Shown here in pieces: positions 8,897 to 17,351 of a stretch of DNA of 64,000 nt; the first letter of the stretch is position 1, and every line of letters begins with the position of its first letter. Source of the stretch: Bacillus sp. BHET2 (GTDB lineage: Bacteria; Bacillota; Bacilli; Bacillales; Bacillaceae_B); assembly GCF_005938125.1 (NCBI RefSeq), contig NZ_VCQN01000001.1, positions 1,550,001 through 1,614,000 of the forward strand, written 5' to 3'. A program made the position numbers and the translations under genes. The notes under the pieces are model-generated. The model ran no database searches. It was not told where the DNA came from and was given only the letters and a program-made list of their open reading frames with translations.

Positions 8897-9625
8897 ATGA
8901 AAGTAGCAATCATTACAGGAGCAAGTAGCGGAATCGGCCAAGCCACAGCAAAGGAGCTGGCTTCTAAAGGAATGACCGTAATGCTTGCGGCAAGACGAGA
9001 AGAACGGTTAAAAGAATTAAAGAATGAAATAGAAAAAATGGGCGGAACAGCACACTATCAAATTACAGATGTGACAAGCGCAGAAGAAATGGAACAACTG
9101 GCCAAGAAGACCGTCGAAGTCGCTGGACGCATTGATATATTGATAAACAATGCCGGACTCATGCCCCTCTCATTACTCAATAAAAGAAAAGTTAAAGAAT
9201 GGGATCAGATGGTTGATGTAAATATTAAAGGAGTACTCTACGGTATATCCGCTGTCCTCCCCTATATGGAAGAGCAAAAGTCGGGACACATCATTAATAT
9301 TTCATCCGTAGCAGGCCACAAAGTCATGCCAGGAAGTTCAGTCTATAGCGGAACGAAATACGCCGTCCGTGCAATAACTGAAGGGTTGAGACAAGAAATG
9401 AACGCTTCTCACAATATTCGTACGACGATCATCTGTCCAGGAGCGGTCGCGACAGAACTAACTGAAACGATTACAGATGAAGATATACTATCCGCATTCA
9501 ATGAACGGAAAATGAAGCCACTAGATAGCGAAAACATCGCGAAATCCATTTCTTACGCTGTGGACCAACCTGACCATGTAGATGTCAATGAAATCGTCGT
9601 TCGACCGACACAACAGGATATGTAA
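8897..9625 (+). CDS. SDR family NAD(P)-dependent oxidoreductase
   Basis: 242-residue classical short-chain dehydrogenase. Cofactor motif TGASSGIG at 7-14, NNAG at 84-87, catalytic Ser137, Tyr150 and Lys154 (YSGTK). The Arg pair after the second strand (AARREERL) favours NADP(H). Start ATG 8897 follows AGGAGG; the upstream extension of the frame has no RBS. Closest in style to the YdfG/serine 3-dehydrogenase-like subgroup, but substrate is not predictable. It is followed by a decayed gene fragment rather than an operon partner. Confidence 0.88.
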   Translation: MKVAIITGASSGIGQATAKELASKGMTVMLAARREERLKELKNEIEKMGGTAHYQITDVTSAEEMEQLAKKTVEVAGRIDILINNAGLMPLSLLNKRKVKEWDQMVDVNIKGVLYGISAVLPYMEEQKSGHIINISSVAGHKVMPGSSVYSGTKYAVRAITEGLRQEMNASHNIRTTIICPGAVATELTETITDEDILSAFNERKMKPLDSENIAKSISYAVDQPDHVDVNEIVVRPTQQDM

Positions 9626-9694
9626 ACGACTAGGAGGGACTAGTATGAATACTGAATGAAGTAGTCATTAAACAGTCTACAAACTTGTAACTTG

Positions 9695-9763
9695 AGGACT
9701 TTTATTCGCAAGCATTTTGAAAAAGCGGGACTTCCTAAAGAATTATTAAATGTGGTCGGGTAG
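9695..9763 (+). pseudogene. Remnant of an aldehyde dehydrogenase gene
   Basis: A short frame ends at TAG 9761 and includes FEKAGLPKELLNVV, which matches the conserved aldehyde dehydrogenase segment (usually FEEAGLPKGVLNVVTG). No start, no catalytic Cys region and no continuing frame remain; a good RBS and ATG at 9632-9645 lead into a stop after five codons. It looks like the last recognisable trace of a deleted ALDH gene downstream of the SDR gene. Similarity is over about 15 residues only. Confidence 0.4.
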
Positions 9764-9816
9764 CCGTTCAACACAAGCGAAGAGATTATTGTCCTTTTAT
9801 TGAAAAAAGATAACAT

Positions 9817-9845
9817 AAAAAGCGAGTCGTCACGACTCGCTTTTT
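9817..9845. terminator. Bidirectional terminator
   Basis: AAAAAGCGAGTCGT-C-ACGACTCGCTTTTT, a long perfect hairpin between the SDR/remnant region and the 3' end of nrdB. Confidence 0.88.
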
Positions 9846-9926
9846 ATTATTCGTTCGTTTCCATTCAAGTTATGTCCTAATAACAGCGAAAACATCCTTT
9901 TATCAACAAGAGGGTATTCATAGAAT

Positions 9927-10964
9927 TCACAGTTCATCAAACCCGTTCGCATCCGATGTTTTCGTATATTGCCTTGATTTTTGTTCAAAGAAATCGGTCT
10001 TCCCCATATCCACTTCTTGATAGGCAATTATCCATTTAAGGGGATTCGTTTTATATCCTTGAAATGGCTCTTCAAAACCCAATTGCTTGGACCGTTTATT
10101 TGCCATGAATTTAATGTAATCTTCAAGATCGCTCATCAAAAGTCCTTCTACGTGGGATCCAATGATTTCTCTCCCCCACTCTATTTCGAGCATAGCCGCC
10201 TGTTTGAACGTTTCCCTTCCGAAGTTATACAACTCTTCCGTTCGATGCGACGGGTTCTCACTAAGAACTTCTTTGAAAATCTTTTCAAACAAACCAACAT
10301 GCAATTGTTCATCCCGATTGATATAATTGATCATCGTACTTGTGGCAACCATTTTTTGATTTCTGGCTAAATTGTAGAAAAAGGCGAAACCAGAATAAAA
10401 AAACAGTCCTTCTAAAACCACATCATAAATCATTGACCTTAATAAATTCTCAACATTTGGAGATTCCACAAATCCCTTATATCCATTTGTTATAAATTCA
10501 TTTCGCTTCTGAAGGATAGGATCATTCTTCCAGAAATCAAACACTTCATCCTGCTTTTTCTTCGAAACGATGCTCGATAATACATAACTGTAAGAGTGAT
10601 TATGCACAACCTCTTGTTGCGCCAGTATAATCATCAAAGCATTTAGACTTGAGTCTGTCAGATAGTCCGCCACTTTACCTGCATAATCAGTCTGGACACT
10701 GTCAAGGAGAGCCAATAAGCCGATGATTTTCAAAAAGGATTCTTGCTCCTGGACTGAAAGTGTCGGGAATTGTTTGATATCCTTGGCCATATTGATTTCA
10801 AAGGGTGTCCAGAAATTCCCAAGCATTCTTTTATATTTCGGGTATGCCCATGAAAAACGCACATCGTCCCAGTTTAATATATTAGAGCTTTCTCCATTAA
10901 TAATCCCTGTCGATTTATTCGGTGCTGTCGGGTCTACAAGTATACGTTGCTTTAATTCATTCAT
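9927..10964 (-). CDS. nrdB: Ribonucleoside-diphosphate reductase beta subunit (class I)
   Basis: Radical-generating R2 subunit supplying the thiyl-radical chain to NrdA for dNTP synthesis. All iron ligands and the radical tyrosine can be placed: Asp88, Glu118, His121 (EVVH), Tyr125, Glu185, Glu219 and His222 (RDEQLH). The 345 residues are normal. Start ATG has AAGGAG and begins 16 bases after nrdA, so the two are one operon under the B12 riboswitch/NrdR region upstream of nrdA. No nrdI or nrdH lies nearby, which argues against a classical class Ib nrdEF operon; the symbol nrdF would be an alternative. Confidence 0.93.
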   Translation of the reverse strand: MNELKQRILVDPTAPNKSTGIINGESSNILNWDDVRFSWAYPKYKRMLGNFWTPFEINMAKDIKQFPTLSVQEQESFLKIIGLLALLDSVQTDYAGKVADYLTDSSLNALMIILAQQEVVHNHSYSYVLSSIVSKKKQDEVFDFWKNDPILQKRNEFITNGYKGFVESPNVENLLRSMIYDVVLEGLFFYSGFAFFYNLARNQKMVATSTMINYINRDEQLHVGLFEKIFKEVLSENPSHRTEELYNFGRETFKQAAMLEIEWGREIIGSHVEGLLMSDLEDYIKFMANKRSKQLGFEEPFQGYKTNPLKWIIAYQEVDMGKTDFFEQKSRQYTKTSDANGFDEL

Positions 10965-10980
10965 TTTCCCTTATCTCCTT

Positions 10981-13227
10981 CTAGCTGTGGCAGCTTTCAC
11001 ATTCTTCAAAATTGGATATAGACGTCGATCTCACATAATAGGTAGTTTTCAAACCAGACTTCCAAGCATCTATATGAAGCTCTAGTAAATCTTTTGCTTT
11101 AATATCATTTCTTACATAGAGGTTAAAGGAAATACCCTGATCGATATGCCGTTGTCTCTTCTCGTTCTGTTCCACACTCCAGTGCTGATCCACATTATAC
11201 GCCGTTTTATAATACCAGGTCGTCTTCGGAGATAGATCAGGAGCAGTCACAGGAATCTTATAGTCTTTCTTTTCTTCCGAATACTCAAGCCTGAAGATCG
11301 GGTCGATACTCGCAGAGGAACCGGCAATTAGAGAAGTAGAGGAGTTCGGTGCAACGGCCATTAAATAACCATTCCGAATTCCTTTTGAAGAGACAGCACT
11401 CCGTAATTCATCCCAACGCCAACTAGAATAATTCCGTTTGGTAAAATACTCTCCCGTTGACCAATCCGAACCGTCAAAATAAGGATATGCCCCCTTCTCT
11501 TCGCCCAATTCTTGGCTAGCTTTTATCGTGTAATATGCCATTTCTTCATAAAGGGAGTCACAATAATCGACTGCCTCTTTCGACTCCCACTTCAAACCTT
11601 TTAAGGCAAGAAGATGATGCCATCCGAATGTGCCCAGTCCGATCCCCCTGTAACGTTGATTGGTAATCTGCGCCTGAAGAACGGGAAGATCATTTAAATC
11701 AATCACATTATCCAGCAATCTCACTCCGATGGATACCACCCGTTGCAACTCATCATCCATCACGGTTTTAGCTAATGATATGGAAGCGAGATTACATACG
11801 ACGTAATCTCCCGGAGATTTATACGTAATGATTTTCCCGTTTTTAATTACCTCTTCTTCCAGAATGGTTGCGCTCATATTTTGAGCAATCTCCGTACACA
11901 GATTACTGCAATAAATTATCCCCTTATGTTGATTGGCATTTAATCGATTGACCGTGTCGCGATAAAACATATACGGTGTGCCCGTTTCGAGCTGGGAAAT
12001 CATGATCCGCTTGAAAATCTCAATTGCTGGCACCACTTTCCTTGAAAGAACCTGTTGATTTACACACTCCCAGTACTTGTCGCGAAACGAGCCACCACCT
12101 TTGAATTCATCATAATAATCTTCCAAGGAATAGCCCATGACTACCTTCACTTCATGAGGATCGAATAAGTACCAGTCCCCCCGATTTTCCACTTGTTCCA
12201 TAAATAAATCCGGTAAACAGACTCCAGTGAAAAGGTCATGAGTCCGCTGTCTTTCATCCCCATTGTTTAATCGTGTATCAAGAAAAGGGAAAATATCTTT
12301 ATGCCACACATCTAAATAAACGGCGATCGCACCTTGACGCTGACCTAATTGATCGACGGATACCGCTGTATTATTTAATTGCTTCATCCAGGGGATAACA
12401 CCGGAACTGACACCCTTAAAGCCTTTAATATTACTCCCCCTGCTCCGCACCTTCCCTAAATAGATGCCAAGTCCCCCACCGTTTTTACTCAGTGTGGAAA
12501 CGTCGGTGTTGCTGTCATAAATGCTTCTTAAATCGTCGGCAACCGTATCGATAAAGCAACTGGATAACTGACCATGGCTTTTCCCTGCATTCGCAAACGT
12601 CGGGGTTGCAACAGTCATATACAAATTGGATAAGACCCAGTATGCCTCTTCTATCAGTTCGATTCTCTTCTCCCTTGGTTCGTTCCTCATAAGGGTCATG
12701 CTGATAATCATAAACCGTTCCTGAGGTAACTCAAGGATTCTCCCTTCATGAGACTTCGCTAAATATCTCTCAGATAATGTGACAATGCCTATATAAGTAA
12801 AGAGATGATCCCTTGTTGAATCCATAATCGATCCCAAATAATCGATTTCCTCTTTACTGTAAGAACCAAGTAACTCAGGAGTATATAATTGTAAATCAGT
12901 TATCCCTTTAATATGCTCATAGAATGACCCGTAAAGCTTGTCTTCGGACACTCCCCTCGTCACAGCCATTGTCCCATATAGATGCTTTATATATAGATTT
13001 GAAGCTACATATGTCCAATCCGGCTCAAGTGCCGTGACCCGTTCAACAGCGGTTAGAATCATGAAATGATACAACTTCTCCTTGGTTGAATCTGGTTGTT
13101 GAACTGAAAATAATCGGATTTTCTCATTGAATTCATTGAAACACAGTTGAGGAAATTGTTTATGCAGATTTTTCAAAATCTGTTCTGTTTCCTCTTTGTT
13201 GTGATGACGATTTGCTACGATTGACAT
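10981..13227 (-). CDS. nrdA: Ribonucleoside-diphosphate reductase alpha subunit (class I)
   Basis: Catalytic R1 subunit converting ribonucleoside diphosphates to deoxy forms. Active-site residues are visible: Cys224 (SSCFID), Asn442-Cys444-Glu446 (NLCTEI), Cys478 (VVCNLAS), a YY pair in KTTWYYKTAY for radical transfer, and C-terminal redox cysteines 743 and 746 (CESCHS). About 748 residues. I see no VxKRDG-type ATP-cone at the N-terminus, so dATP feedback may be absent. Start ATG 13227 has GGGAGGA seven bases upstream; an in-frame ATG at 13242 overlaps that RBS. Transcription passes through a cobalamin riboswitch and intrinsic terminator, and two NrdR-like boxes flank the likely promoter. Confidence 0.93.
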   Translation of the reverse strand: MSIVANRHHNKEETEQILKNLHKQFPQLCFNEFNEKIRLFSVQQPDSTKEKLYHFMILTAVERVTALEPDWTYVASNLYIKHLYGTMAVTRGVSEDKLYGSFYEHIKGITDLQLYTPELLGSYSKEEIDYLGSIMDSTRDHLFTYIGIVTLSERYLAKSHEGRILELPQERFMIISMTLMRNEPREKRIELIEEAYWVLSNLYMTVATPTFANAGKSHGQLSSCFIDTVADDLRSIYDSNTDVSTLSKNGGGLGIYLGKVRSRGSNIKGFKGVSSGVIPWMKQLNNTAVSVDQLGQRQGAIAVYLDVWHKDIFPFLDTRLNNGDERQRTHDLFTGVCLPDLFMEQVENRGDWYLFDPHEVKVVMGYSLEDYYDEFKGGGSFRDKYWECVNQQVLSRKVVPAIEIFKRIMISQLETGTPYMFYRDTVNRLNANQHKGIIYCSNLCTEIAQNMSATILEEEVIKNGKIITYKSPGDYVVCNLASISLAKTVMDDELQRVVSIGVRLLDNVIDLNDLPVLQAQITNQRYRGIGLGTFGWHHLLALKGLKWESKEAVDYCDSLYEEMAYYTIKASQELGEEKGAYPYFDGSDWSTGEYFTKRNYSSWRWDELRSAVSSKGIRNGYLMAVAPNSSTSLIAGSSASIDPIFRLEYSEEKKDYKIPVTAPDLSPKTTWYYKTAYNVDQHWSVEQNEKRQRHIDQGISFNLYVRNDIKAKDLLELHIDAWKSGLKTTYYVRSTSISNFEECESCHS

Positions 13228-13265
13228 CCTTATTCCTCCCATTTTTTACAACGGGGAGGGAGTTC

Positions 13266-13297
13266 AAAAAAGCCCATCCTTCAAGAAGGATGGGCTT
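13266..13297 (-). terminator. Expression-platform terminator between riboswitch and nrdA
   Basis: On the minus strand, AAGCCCATCCTTC-TT-GAAGGATGGGCTT is followed directly by TTTTTTGAA. It lies 39 bases before nrdA and about 90 bases after the conserved end of the cobalamin aptamer, as expected for transcription-termination control. Confidence 0.85.
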
Positions 13298-13384
13298 AAG
13301 ACATTACGGAGATATGTGAACAGGCGAAAGCCTATTCCTATCCTCGCTTATCCTCCCAATTCCCGAAGAAGATAACACGTGATA

Positions 13385-13555
13385 AATAAGGCAGGTCTCC
13401 TGACTCGTGCTTTCAACCTACTCTAAGGCCTTCCCATCATAATTGACAGTGGCAGTTCCTTATTTCGTCAACACTTACAGTTGCGGGGACAGCTCCGGAT
13501 TCACACCGGATTCCCTTTTAAGTCTCAATCGACACCCTATTCACAGGTTATAATC
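13385..13555 (-). promoter_or_regulatory. Cobalamin (B12) riboswitch upstream of nrdAB
   Basis: The minus strand carries conserved B12-element blocks in the right order: GGTGTGAATCCGGAGCTGTC, then CCCGCAACTGTAAGTG, GAACTGCCACTG, and the 3' block GAGTCAGGAGACCTGCC (the B12 box side). It is followed by an intrinsic terminator and nrdA. Adenosylcobalamin binding is expected to turn off this B12-independent reductase. This arrangement is known for class I reductases in bacteria that also own a B12-dependent class II enzyme; no such enzyme is in this window. Confidence 0.95.
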
Positions 13556-13567
13556 AATATGTAGTTA
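13552..13567. promoter_or_regulatory. NrdR-like box, promoter-proximal copy
   Basis: AATCAATATGTAGTTA resembles the NrdR palindrome (acaCwATATaTwGtgt) in the core C..AATATGTAG. It starts exactly 31 bases from the stronger box at 13583, the three-turn spacing typical of tandem NrdR boxes. On its own it would be too weak to call. Confidence 0.5.
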
Positions 13568-13582
13568 ATTTTAAAATTCAAA

Positions 13583-13598
13583 ACACAAAATATTGTGT
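13583..13598. promoter_or_regulatory. NrdR box upstream of nrdAB
   Basis: ACACAAAATATTGTGT matches the NrdR consensus at all but one position. It lies upstream of the B12 riboswitch on the side where the nrdAB promoter must be. NrdR represses ribonucleotide reductase genes when dATP is high. Its pairing with a second copy 31 bases away supports the call. Confidence 0.65.
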
Positions 13599-13715
13599 TC
13601 CGTTCTATCATAAACGATTCAAAATGGATTTACAAGTAAATCCATTAACCATTTACCAGAATCCCTATTCTAACATTTTGAAGTCAATACCTGCTAGGAA
13701 TTTCATATGAACATG

Positions 13716-14126
13716 TTAGACATGATAGGCTTTTTTGAACTGTGGACTTAGTTCACTCCACACATCGAAAAGGTTTCCATCACAGTCTGAGAAAACAAAG
13801 TTCCTTCCACCATGGCCTCTATTTTCCATCTCCCCCACCTCTACCTCATTACTCATAAATTGTTCTCTCAACTCTACTAATTCACTAATTCCGTCAACTT
13901 CAAATGTGATTGAAAATCGTTTATTATGATGCCTATCCATGAAATTACTGCTTTCTCCTTCTAATGATTTTACTAAAAAGATACTCTGATGGGCTAAATC
14001 CAAGATTGCCTTATCACTATCTTGGAAATTCAGTTCTGCGTTTAATTTTTCCTGGTACCATGTACTCGATCTCGAAACATCGCTTACTGGAATATACGTG
14101 GACCCGACTCTTATTAATTGTTTCAA
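13716..14126 (-). CDS. VOC family protein (glyoxalase/bleomycin resistance superfamily)
   Basis: 136 residues with the two beta-alpha-beta-beta-beta half repeats of the vicinal-oxygen-chelate fold: TYIPVSDVSRSSTWYQEKLNA at 10-30 and NFVFSDCDGNLFDVW near 109-123, the latter with the Glu position replaced by Asp. Start ATG with GGGGGAGA. Substrate and metal use cannot be assigned. It is convergent with no gene and reads towards the nrdAB control region. Confidence 0.75.
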   Translation of the reverse strand: MKQLIRVGSTYIPVSDVSRSSTWYQEKLNAELNFQDSDKAILDLAHQSIFLVKSLEGESSNFMDRHHNKRFSITFEVDGISELVELREQFMSNEVEVGEMENRGHGGRNFVFSDCDGNLFDVWSELSPQFKKAYHV

Positions 14127-14655
14127 TTTCTCTCCCCCTATTCATTTAATCTGTAACTAATTCAACAAAACGAAAAAAATCCCTTTCTAAAATATGCTTA
14201 TAATTATTAATTTCCATGAAAGGGAAAGGAGATGGCCATATAGCACAACCAAATGGACACTAGTCCGTCCTCACATCCCAAAACATAAGTTGAGAGATGA
14301 TTAATTACTCTTTATAATTCGAGTAGAAGGTTGTTTGACAGTATTCTTTGGTCCCCAATATCTTTTACGGGTTGTTTAAATGGAGGGTGAATTCTATTTA
14401 AACAACCTCTTTTTTTATGAGATATTTATGTAATAAATTTTCTTGCCCTCTTCATATTCCCATGAGCTGTTTCCTTTATTATAATCGCATACATAATGAT
14501 GAAATGAAGGGTGATCTAGTGACCTTCTCTGTTTCAGCCTTATTACAATCAATACTTTTTAGCCTAAATACTTTCTTTTTACGCGTTTATCCTTTAAAAT
14601 GCGCATTAAGTGATTTTTTTACACAATCACACTTTAGTTCTGAAAGGAGTCTATT
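14127..14655. other. Intergenic region with unexplained terminator
   Basis: No convincing gene. An RBS-like GGAGATG at 14229 is followed by ATG GCC ATA TAG, and one frame over, WPYSTTKWTLVRPHIPKHK to a TAA near 14303 without a start codon; this could be a frameshifted small gene. A clear plus-strand terminator follows at 14370-14417. The rest before the lipoprotein gene is A+T-rich promoter sequence. Confidence 0.4.
14370..14417 (+). terminator. Intrinsic terminator without an assigned gene
   Basis: GGTTGTTTAAAT, a 14-base loop and ATTTAAACAACC, followed by CTTTTTTTT on the plus strand. No upstream plus-strand gene is seen within 1 kb, so it may end a small RNA or a decayed ORF. Confidence 0.75.
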
Positions 14656-15429
14656 ATGAAGAAACTATTAACGACTTTACTATTAGTATTATTGACAATT
14701 GGACTAGCCGCTTGCGGTTCAGATGAGGAGAGCCAAAAACAAGCTGACAATAAAGCGAAAACAGAAGACAATGATAAGCAGTCCCAAGAAGAGCAAGCGA
14801 AGAAAATGGAAGAAATGCAAAAGAAAATGGATGAACAAAAGGTTCAGAAAGATAAAATTGTTGCCATTGTGAACGACGAAAAAATCAAAGGTGATGATTT
14901 TAACACAGTCTTATCTCAATCTCAAATGCAGTATCAGCAAATGGGTCAAGATCCAACAAGCAAAGATGCGGCAAAGAAGATTAAAGACCAAACCATGGAT
15001 AGCTTAGTTGGGCAAACTCTTCTAATGCAGCAGGCCGACGAAAAAGGCTACAAAGCAACTGAAGATGAAATCAATAAACAACTTGAAGAAGTGAAAAAGC
15101 AATATGAAGATGAAAAGAAATTTGAAGCGGCAATGAAAAAAGCTGGATTTACGATGGATGAATTGAAAACCCAAATTGCTGAAAATATTAAATACACAAA
15201 TTATGTTGAAAAAGAAATTAAAGTTGAAGATGTAACTGAAGACGAGATGAAAAAGTACTTTGATCAGTACGCAAGCCAACAAGGTCAGGATCAATCAAAG
15301 GATGCACCAAAATTTGAGGACGTAAAACCTCAGATCAAAACTCAATTAGAACAGCAGAAAAAACAGGAAAAACTTGTGCAACATGTAGAAGATTTAAAGA
15401 AAAATGCGAAAATTGACGTGAAAATCTAA
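14656..15429 (+). CDS. SurA N-terminal domain lipoprotein
   Basis: 257-residue predicted lipoprotein: signal peptide with lipobox LAAC (Cys20), then a long Lys/Gln/Glu/Asp linker (about 22-65), then a SurA-N/PrsA-like chaperone region with IVAIVNDEKIKGDDF, SLVGQTLLMQQADEKGY and DELKTQIAENIKY. No parvulin PPIase domain is present, so it may act as an extracytoplasmic chaperone rather than an isomerase. ATG with AAGGAG. It is related in layout to B. subtilis PrsA and YacD but shorter. Monocistronic with a strong terminator. Confidence 0.82.
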   Translation: MKKLLTTLLLVLLTIGLAACGSDEESQKQADNKAKTEDNDKQSQEEQAKKMEEMQKKMDEQKVQKDKIVAIVNDEKIKGDDFNTVLSQSQMQYQQMGQDPTSKDAAKKIKDQTMDSLVGQTLLMQQADEKGYKATEDEINKQLEEVKKQYEDEKKFEAAMKKAGFTMDELKTQIAENIKYTNYVEKEIKVEDVTEDEMKKYFDQYASQQGQDQSKDAPKFEDVKPQIKTQLEQQKKQEKLVQHVEDLKKNAKIDVKI

Positions 15430-15439
15430 CTTAAGTAGT

Positions 15440-15475
15440 AAAGAGAGCCACCTAATCCATTAGGTGGCTCTCTTT
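15440..15475 (+). terminator. Terminator of SurA-N lipoprotein gene
   Basis: AAAGAGAGCCACCTAAT-CC-ATTAGGTGGCTCTCTTT, a 17-bp perfect stem. Confidence 0.88.
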
Positions 15476-15558
15476 CGTTCTATTTACAGTAATTTGTTTT
15501 TTCTTTAGCTTCAAAGGGTACAGTACATCAACTGCTTATGATGAAAGGATGAAACCAA

Positions 15559-15735
15559 TTGGCGAAAGAATCTAATGATAATCCGGAACAACTCAATGGA
15601 GACCAAGAGAGCATCCTCGATCAGCATGAAAGTGAACAAAACGTTGATGCCATACCACTTGAAGATTTAAAGAAAGAACAGCATGAAGAAAAGAATAAAC
15701 ACCATACTAAAGATGAATCTTCAAGCCAGGAATAA
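15559..15735 (+). CDS. Small hydrophilic hypothetical protein
   Basis: A 58-codon frame from TTG 15559 with AAAGGATG upstream, ending at TAA before a strong hairpin. The product (MAKESNDNPEQ...) is almost entirely Glu, Asp, Lys, Asn, Gln, His and Ser, with no hydrophobic core, so it would be disordered. Placed between two terminators, it has its own transcription unit. Composition fits small stress or spore-associated proteins of Bacillaceae, but no family is recognised. Confidence 0.5.
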   Translation: MAKESNDNPEQLNGDQESILDQHESEQNVDAIPLEDLKKEQHEEKNKHHTKDESSSQE

Positions 15736-15740
15736 TATGA

Positions 15741-15780
15741 AAATCAAACGCCCTGTGCAATGGCACAGGGCGTTTGATTT
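15741..15780. terminator. Bidirectional terminator
   Basis: AAATCAAACGCCCTGTGC-AATG-GCACAGGGCGTTTGATTT, a very long hairpin between the small ORF and the end of gnd. Confidence 0.9.
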
Positions 15781-15781
15781 G

Positions 15782-17194
15782 TTATTTTGAGAGCCAATCT
15801 GTGTGGAATGTGCCTTCTTTGTCTATACGTTGATACGTATGGGCGCCGAAATAGTCCCGTTGTGCTTGTAACAGATTGGCTGGCAGCGACTCAGAACGAT
15901 AGCTATCGTAATAGGCTAATGCACTGGCAAGACCTGGTACAGGAATACCCAGTTTAATGGCCGTTGCCACTACTTCTCTTGCTTCATCCTGATAATTCTC
16001 TACAATCTCCTTAAAATATGGATCAAGGAGTAAATTTGTTAAGGAAGGATCACGATCATAGGCATTCTTGATTTCCTCAAGGAATCCTGCACGGATAATA
16101 CATCCACCTCTGAATATCATGGAAATTTCACCAGGTTTTAGGTTCCATTTATACTCGTCAGATGCAGATTGAAGTTGTGCAAACCCTTGTGCATACGAAC
16201 AAATTTTGCTTAGGTAGAGTGCTTTTCGGATCATCTCGATGAATTCTTCTTTGTTGCCAGAGAAGTCTTTATTCTTTGGTCCTCTTAATAGTTTACTGGC
16301 TTTTACCCGTTCTTCTTTCATGGCAGAAATGAAGCGAGCAAAAACAGATTCAGTAATGATCGATAAAGGTACTCCTAATTCAAGTGAGCTTATGCTTGTC
16401 CACTTACCGGTCCCTTTTTGACCTGCAGTATCTAATATGACTTCAACAAGCGGTTTACCTGTTTCTTCATCCACCTTCGTGAAAATGTCCGCTGTGATTT
16501 CAATCAAGTAGCTATCGAGTTCGCCTTCATTCCATTCTTTGAAAATTTTATGAAGTTCTAATGCACTTAATCCCAACACATTCTTCATTAAATAATAGGC
16601 TTCACAAATAAGCTGCATATCACTGTATTCGATTCCATTATGTACCATTTTAACATAATGACCAGATCCGTCAGGACCGATATATGTACTGCATGCATCC
16701 CCCTTTACCTTTGCGGCAATAGCTGTTAAGAAAGGCTCTACCAGGTCGTATGCATCTTTCTGGCCACTCGGCATAATAGCTGGTCCGTATAGAGCACCTT
16801 CTTCTCCCCCAGAAACTCCGGCACCGATGAAGTTGATTCCCTTCTCGTCGAGCTCCTTATTGCGACGGACAGTGTCTTCAAAGTACGCATTTCCACCATC
16901 AATCAGGATATCCCCTTTATCGAGATGAGGAAGCAGGGATTCAATTGCTTTGTCGGTTATATCACCTGCAGGAACCATAATTAAAATTTTCCTTGGTGTT
17001 TCTAAAGATTGAACGAACTCCTTTACGTCATGGGTACCTATCATTTGCTTATCTTGATGCCCTTTCAGTACTTCTCTTACTTTTTCATCCGAAACATCAT
17101 ATATCGAAACCGAATAGCCTCTGCTCTCAAAGTTTAAAGCAAGACTCTTCCCCATCACTCCGACGCCGACTACTCCTATTTGTTGTTTTGTCAT
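15782..17194 (-). CDS. gndA: 6-phosphogluconate dehydrogenase, decarboxylating
   Basis: Oxidative pentose-phosphate enzyme converting 6-phosphogluconate to ribulose 5-phosphate and CO2 with NADP reduction. The 470 residues fit the dimeric family. Nucleotide motif [15 protein letters not shown] is at 7-21, the substrate/catalytic segment [15 protein letters not shown] is in the middle, and the C-terminal helical domain is complete. Start at ATG 17194 (nine bases from AAAGGA); a closer upstream ATG abuts the RBS. Divergent from an RpiR-type regulator gene, which may control it. Confidence 0.93.
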   Translation of the reverse strand: MTKQQIGVVGVGVMGKSLALNFESRGYSVSIYDVSDEKVREVLKGHQDKQMIGTHDVKEFVQSLETPRKILIMVPAGDITDKAIESLLPHLDKGDILIDGGNAYFEDTVRRNKELDEKGINFIGAGVSGGEEGALYGPAIMPSGQKDAYDLVEPFLTAIAAKVKGDACSTYIGPDGSGHYVKMVHNGIEYSDMQLICEAYYLMKNVLGLSALELHKIFKEWNEGELDSYLIEITADIFTKVDEETGKPLVEVILDTAGQKGTGKWTSISSLELGVPLSIITESVFARFISAMKEERVKASKLLRGPKNKDFSGNKEEFIEMIRKALYLSKICSYAQGFAQLQSASDEYKWNLKPGEISMIFRGGCIIRAGFLEEIKNAYDRDPSLTNLLLDPYFKEIVENYQDEAREVVATAIKLGIPVPGLASALAYYDSYRSESLPANLLQAQRDYFGAHTYQRIDKEGTFHTDWLSK

Positions 17195-17351
17195 AACAAT
17201 CATTCCTTTCTATCCGAATAAAAATATCTTTTCTCGATTATTATTATAATACGAAATAAATTTCCATGGTGGGTTTTTATGAAATAATATTTTTTTATTT
17301 AATGAAGTGGGTTAAAATTATTTTCATAACCGTCTTATAGGAGGAACTTTC

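Noticed and set aside
17204..17351. Inverted A+T repeats as RpiR operator between gndA and the regulator
   Set aside because: GAAATAA/TTTATTT-like repeats are imperfect and expected in A+T-rich promoters; not strong enough to list as a site.
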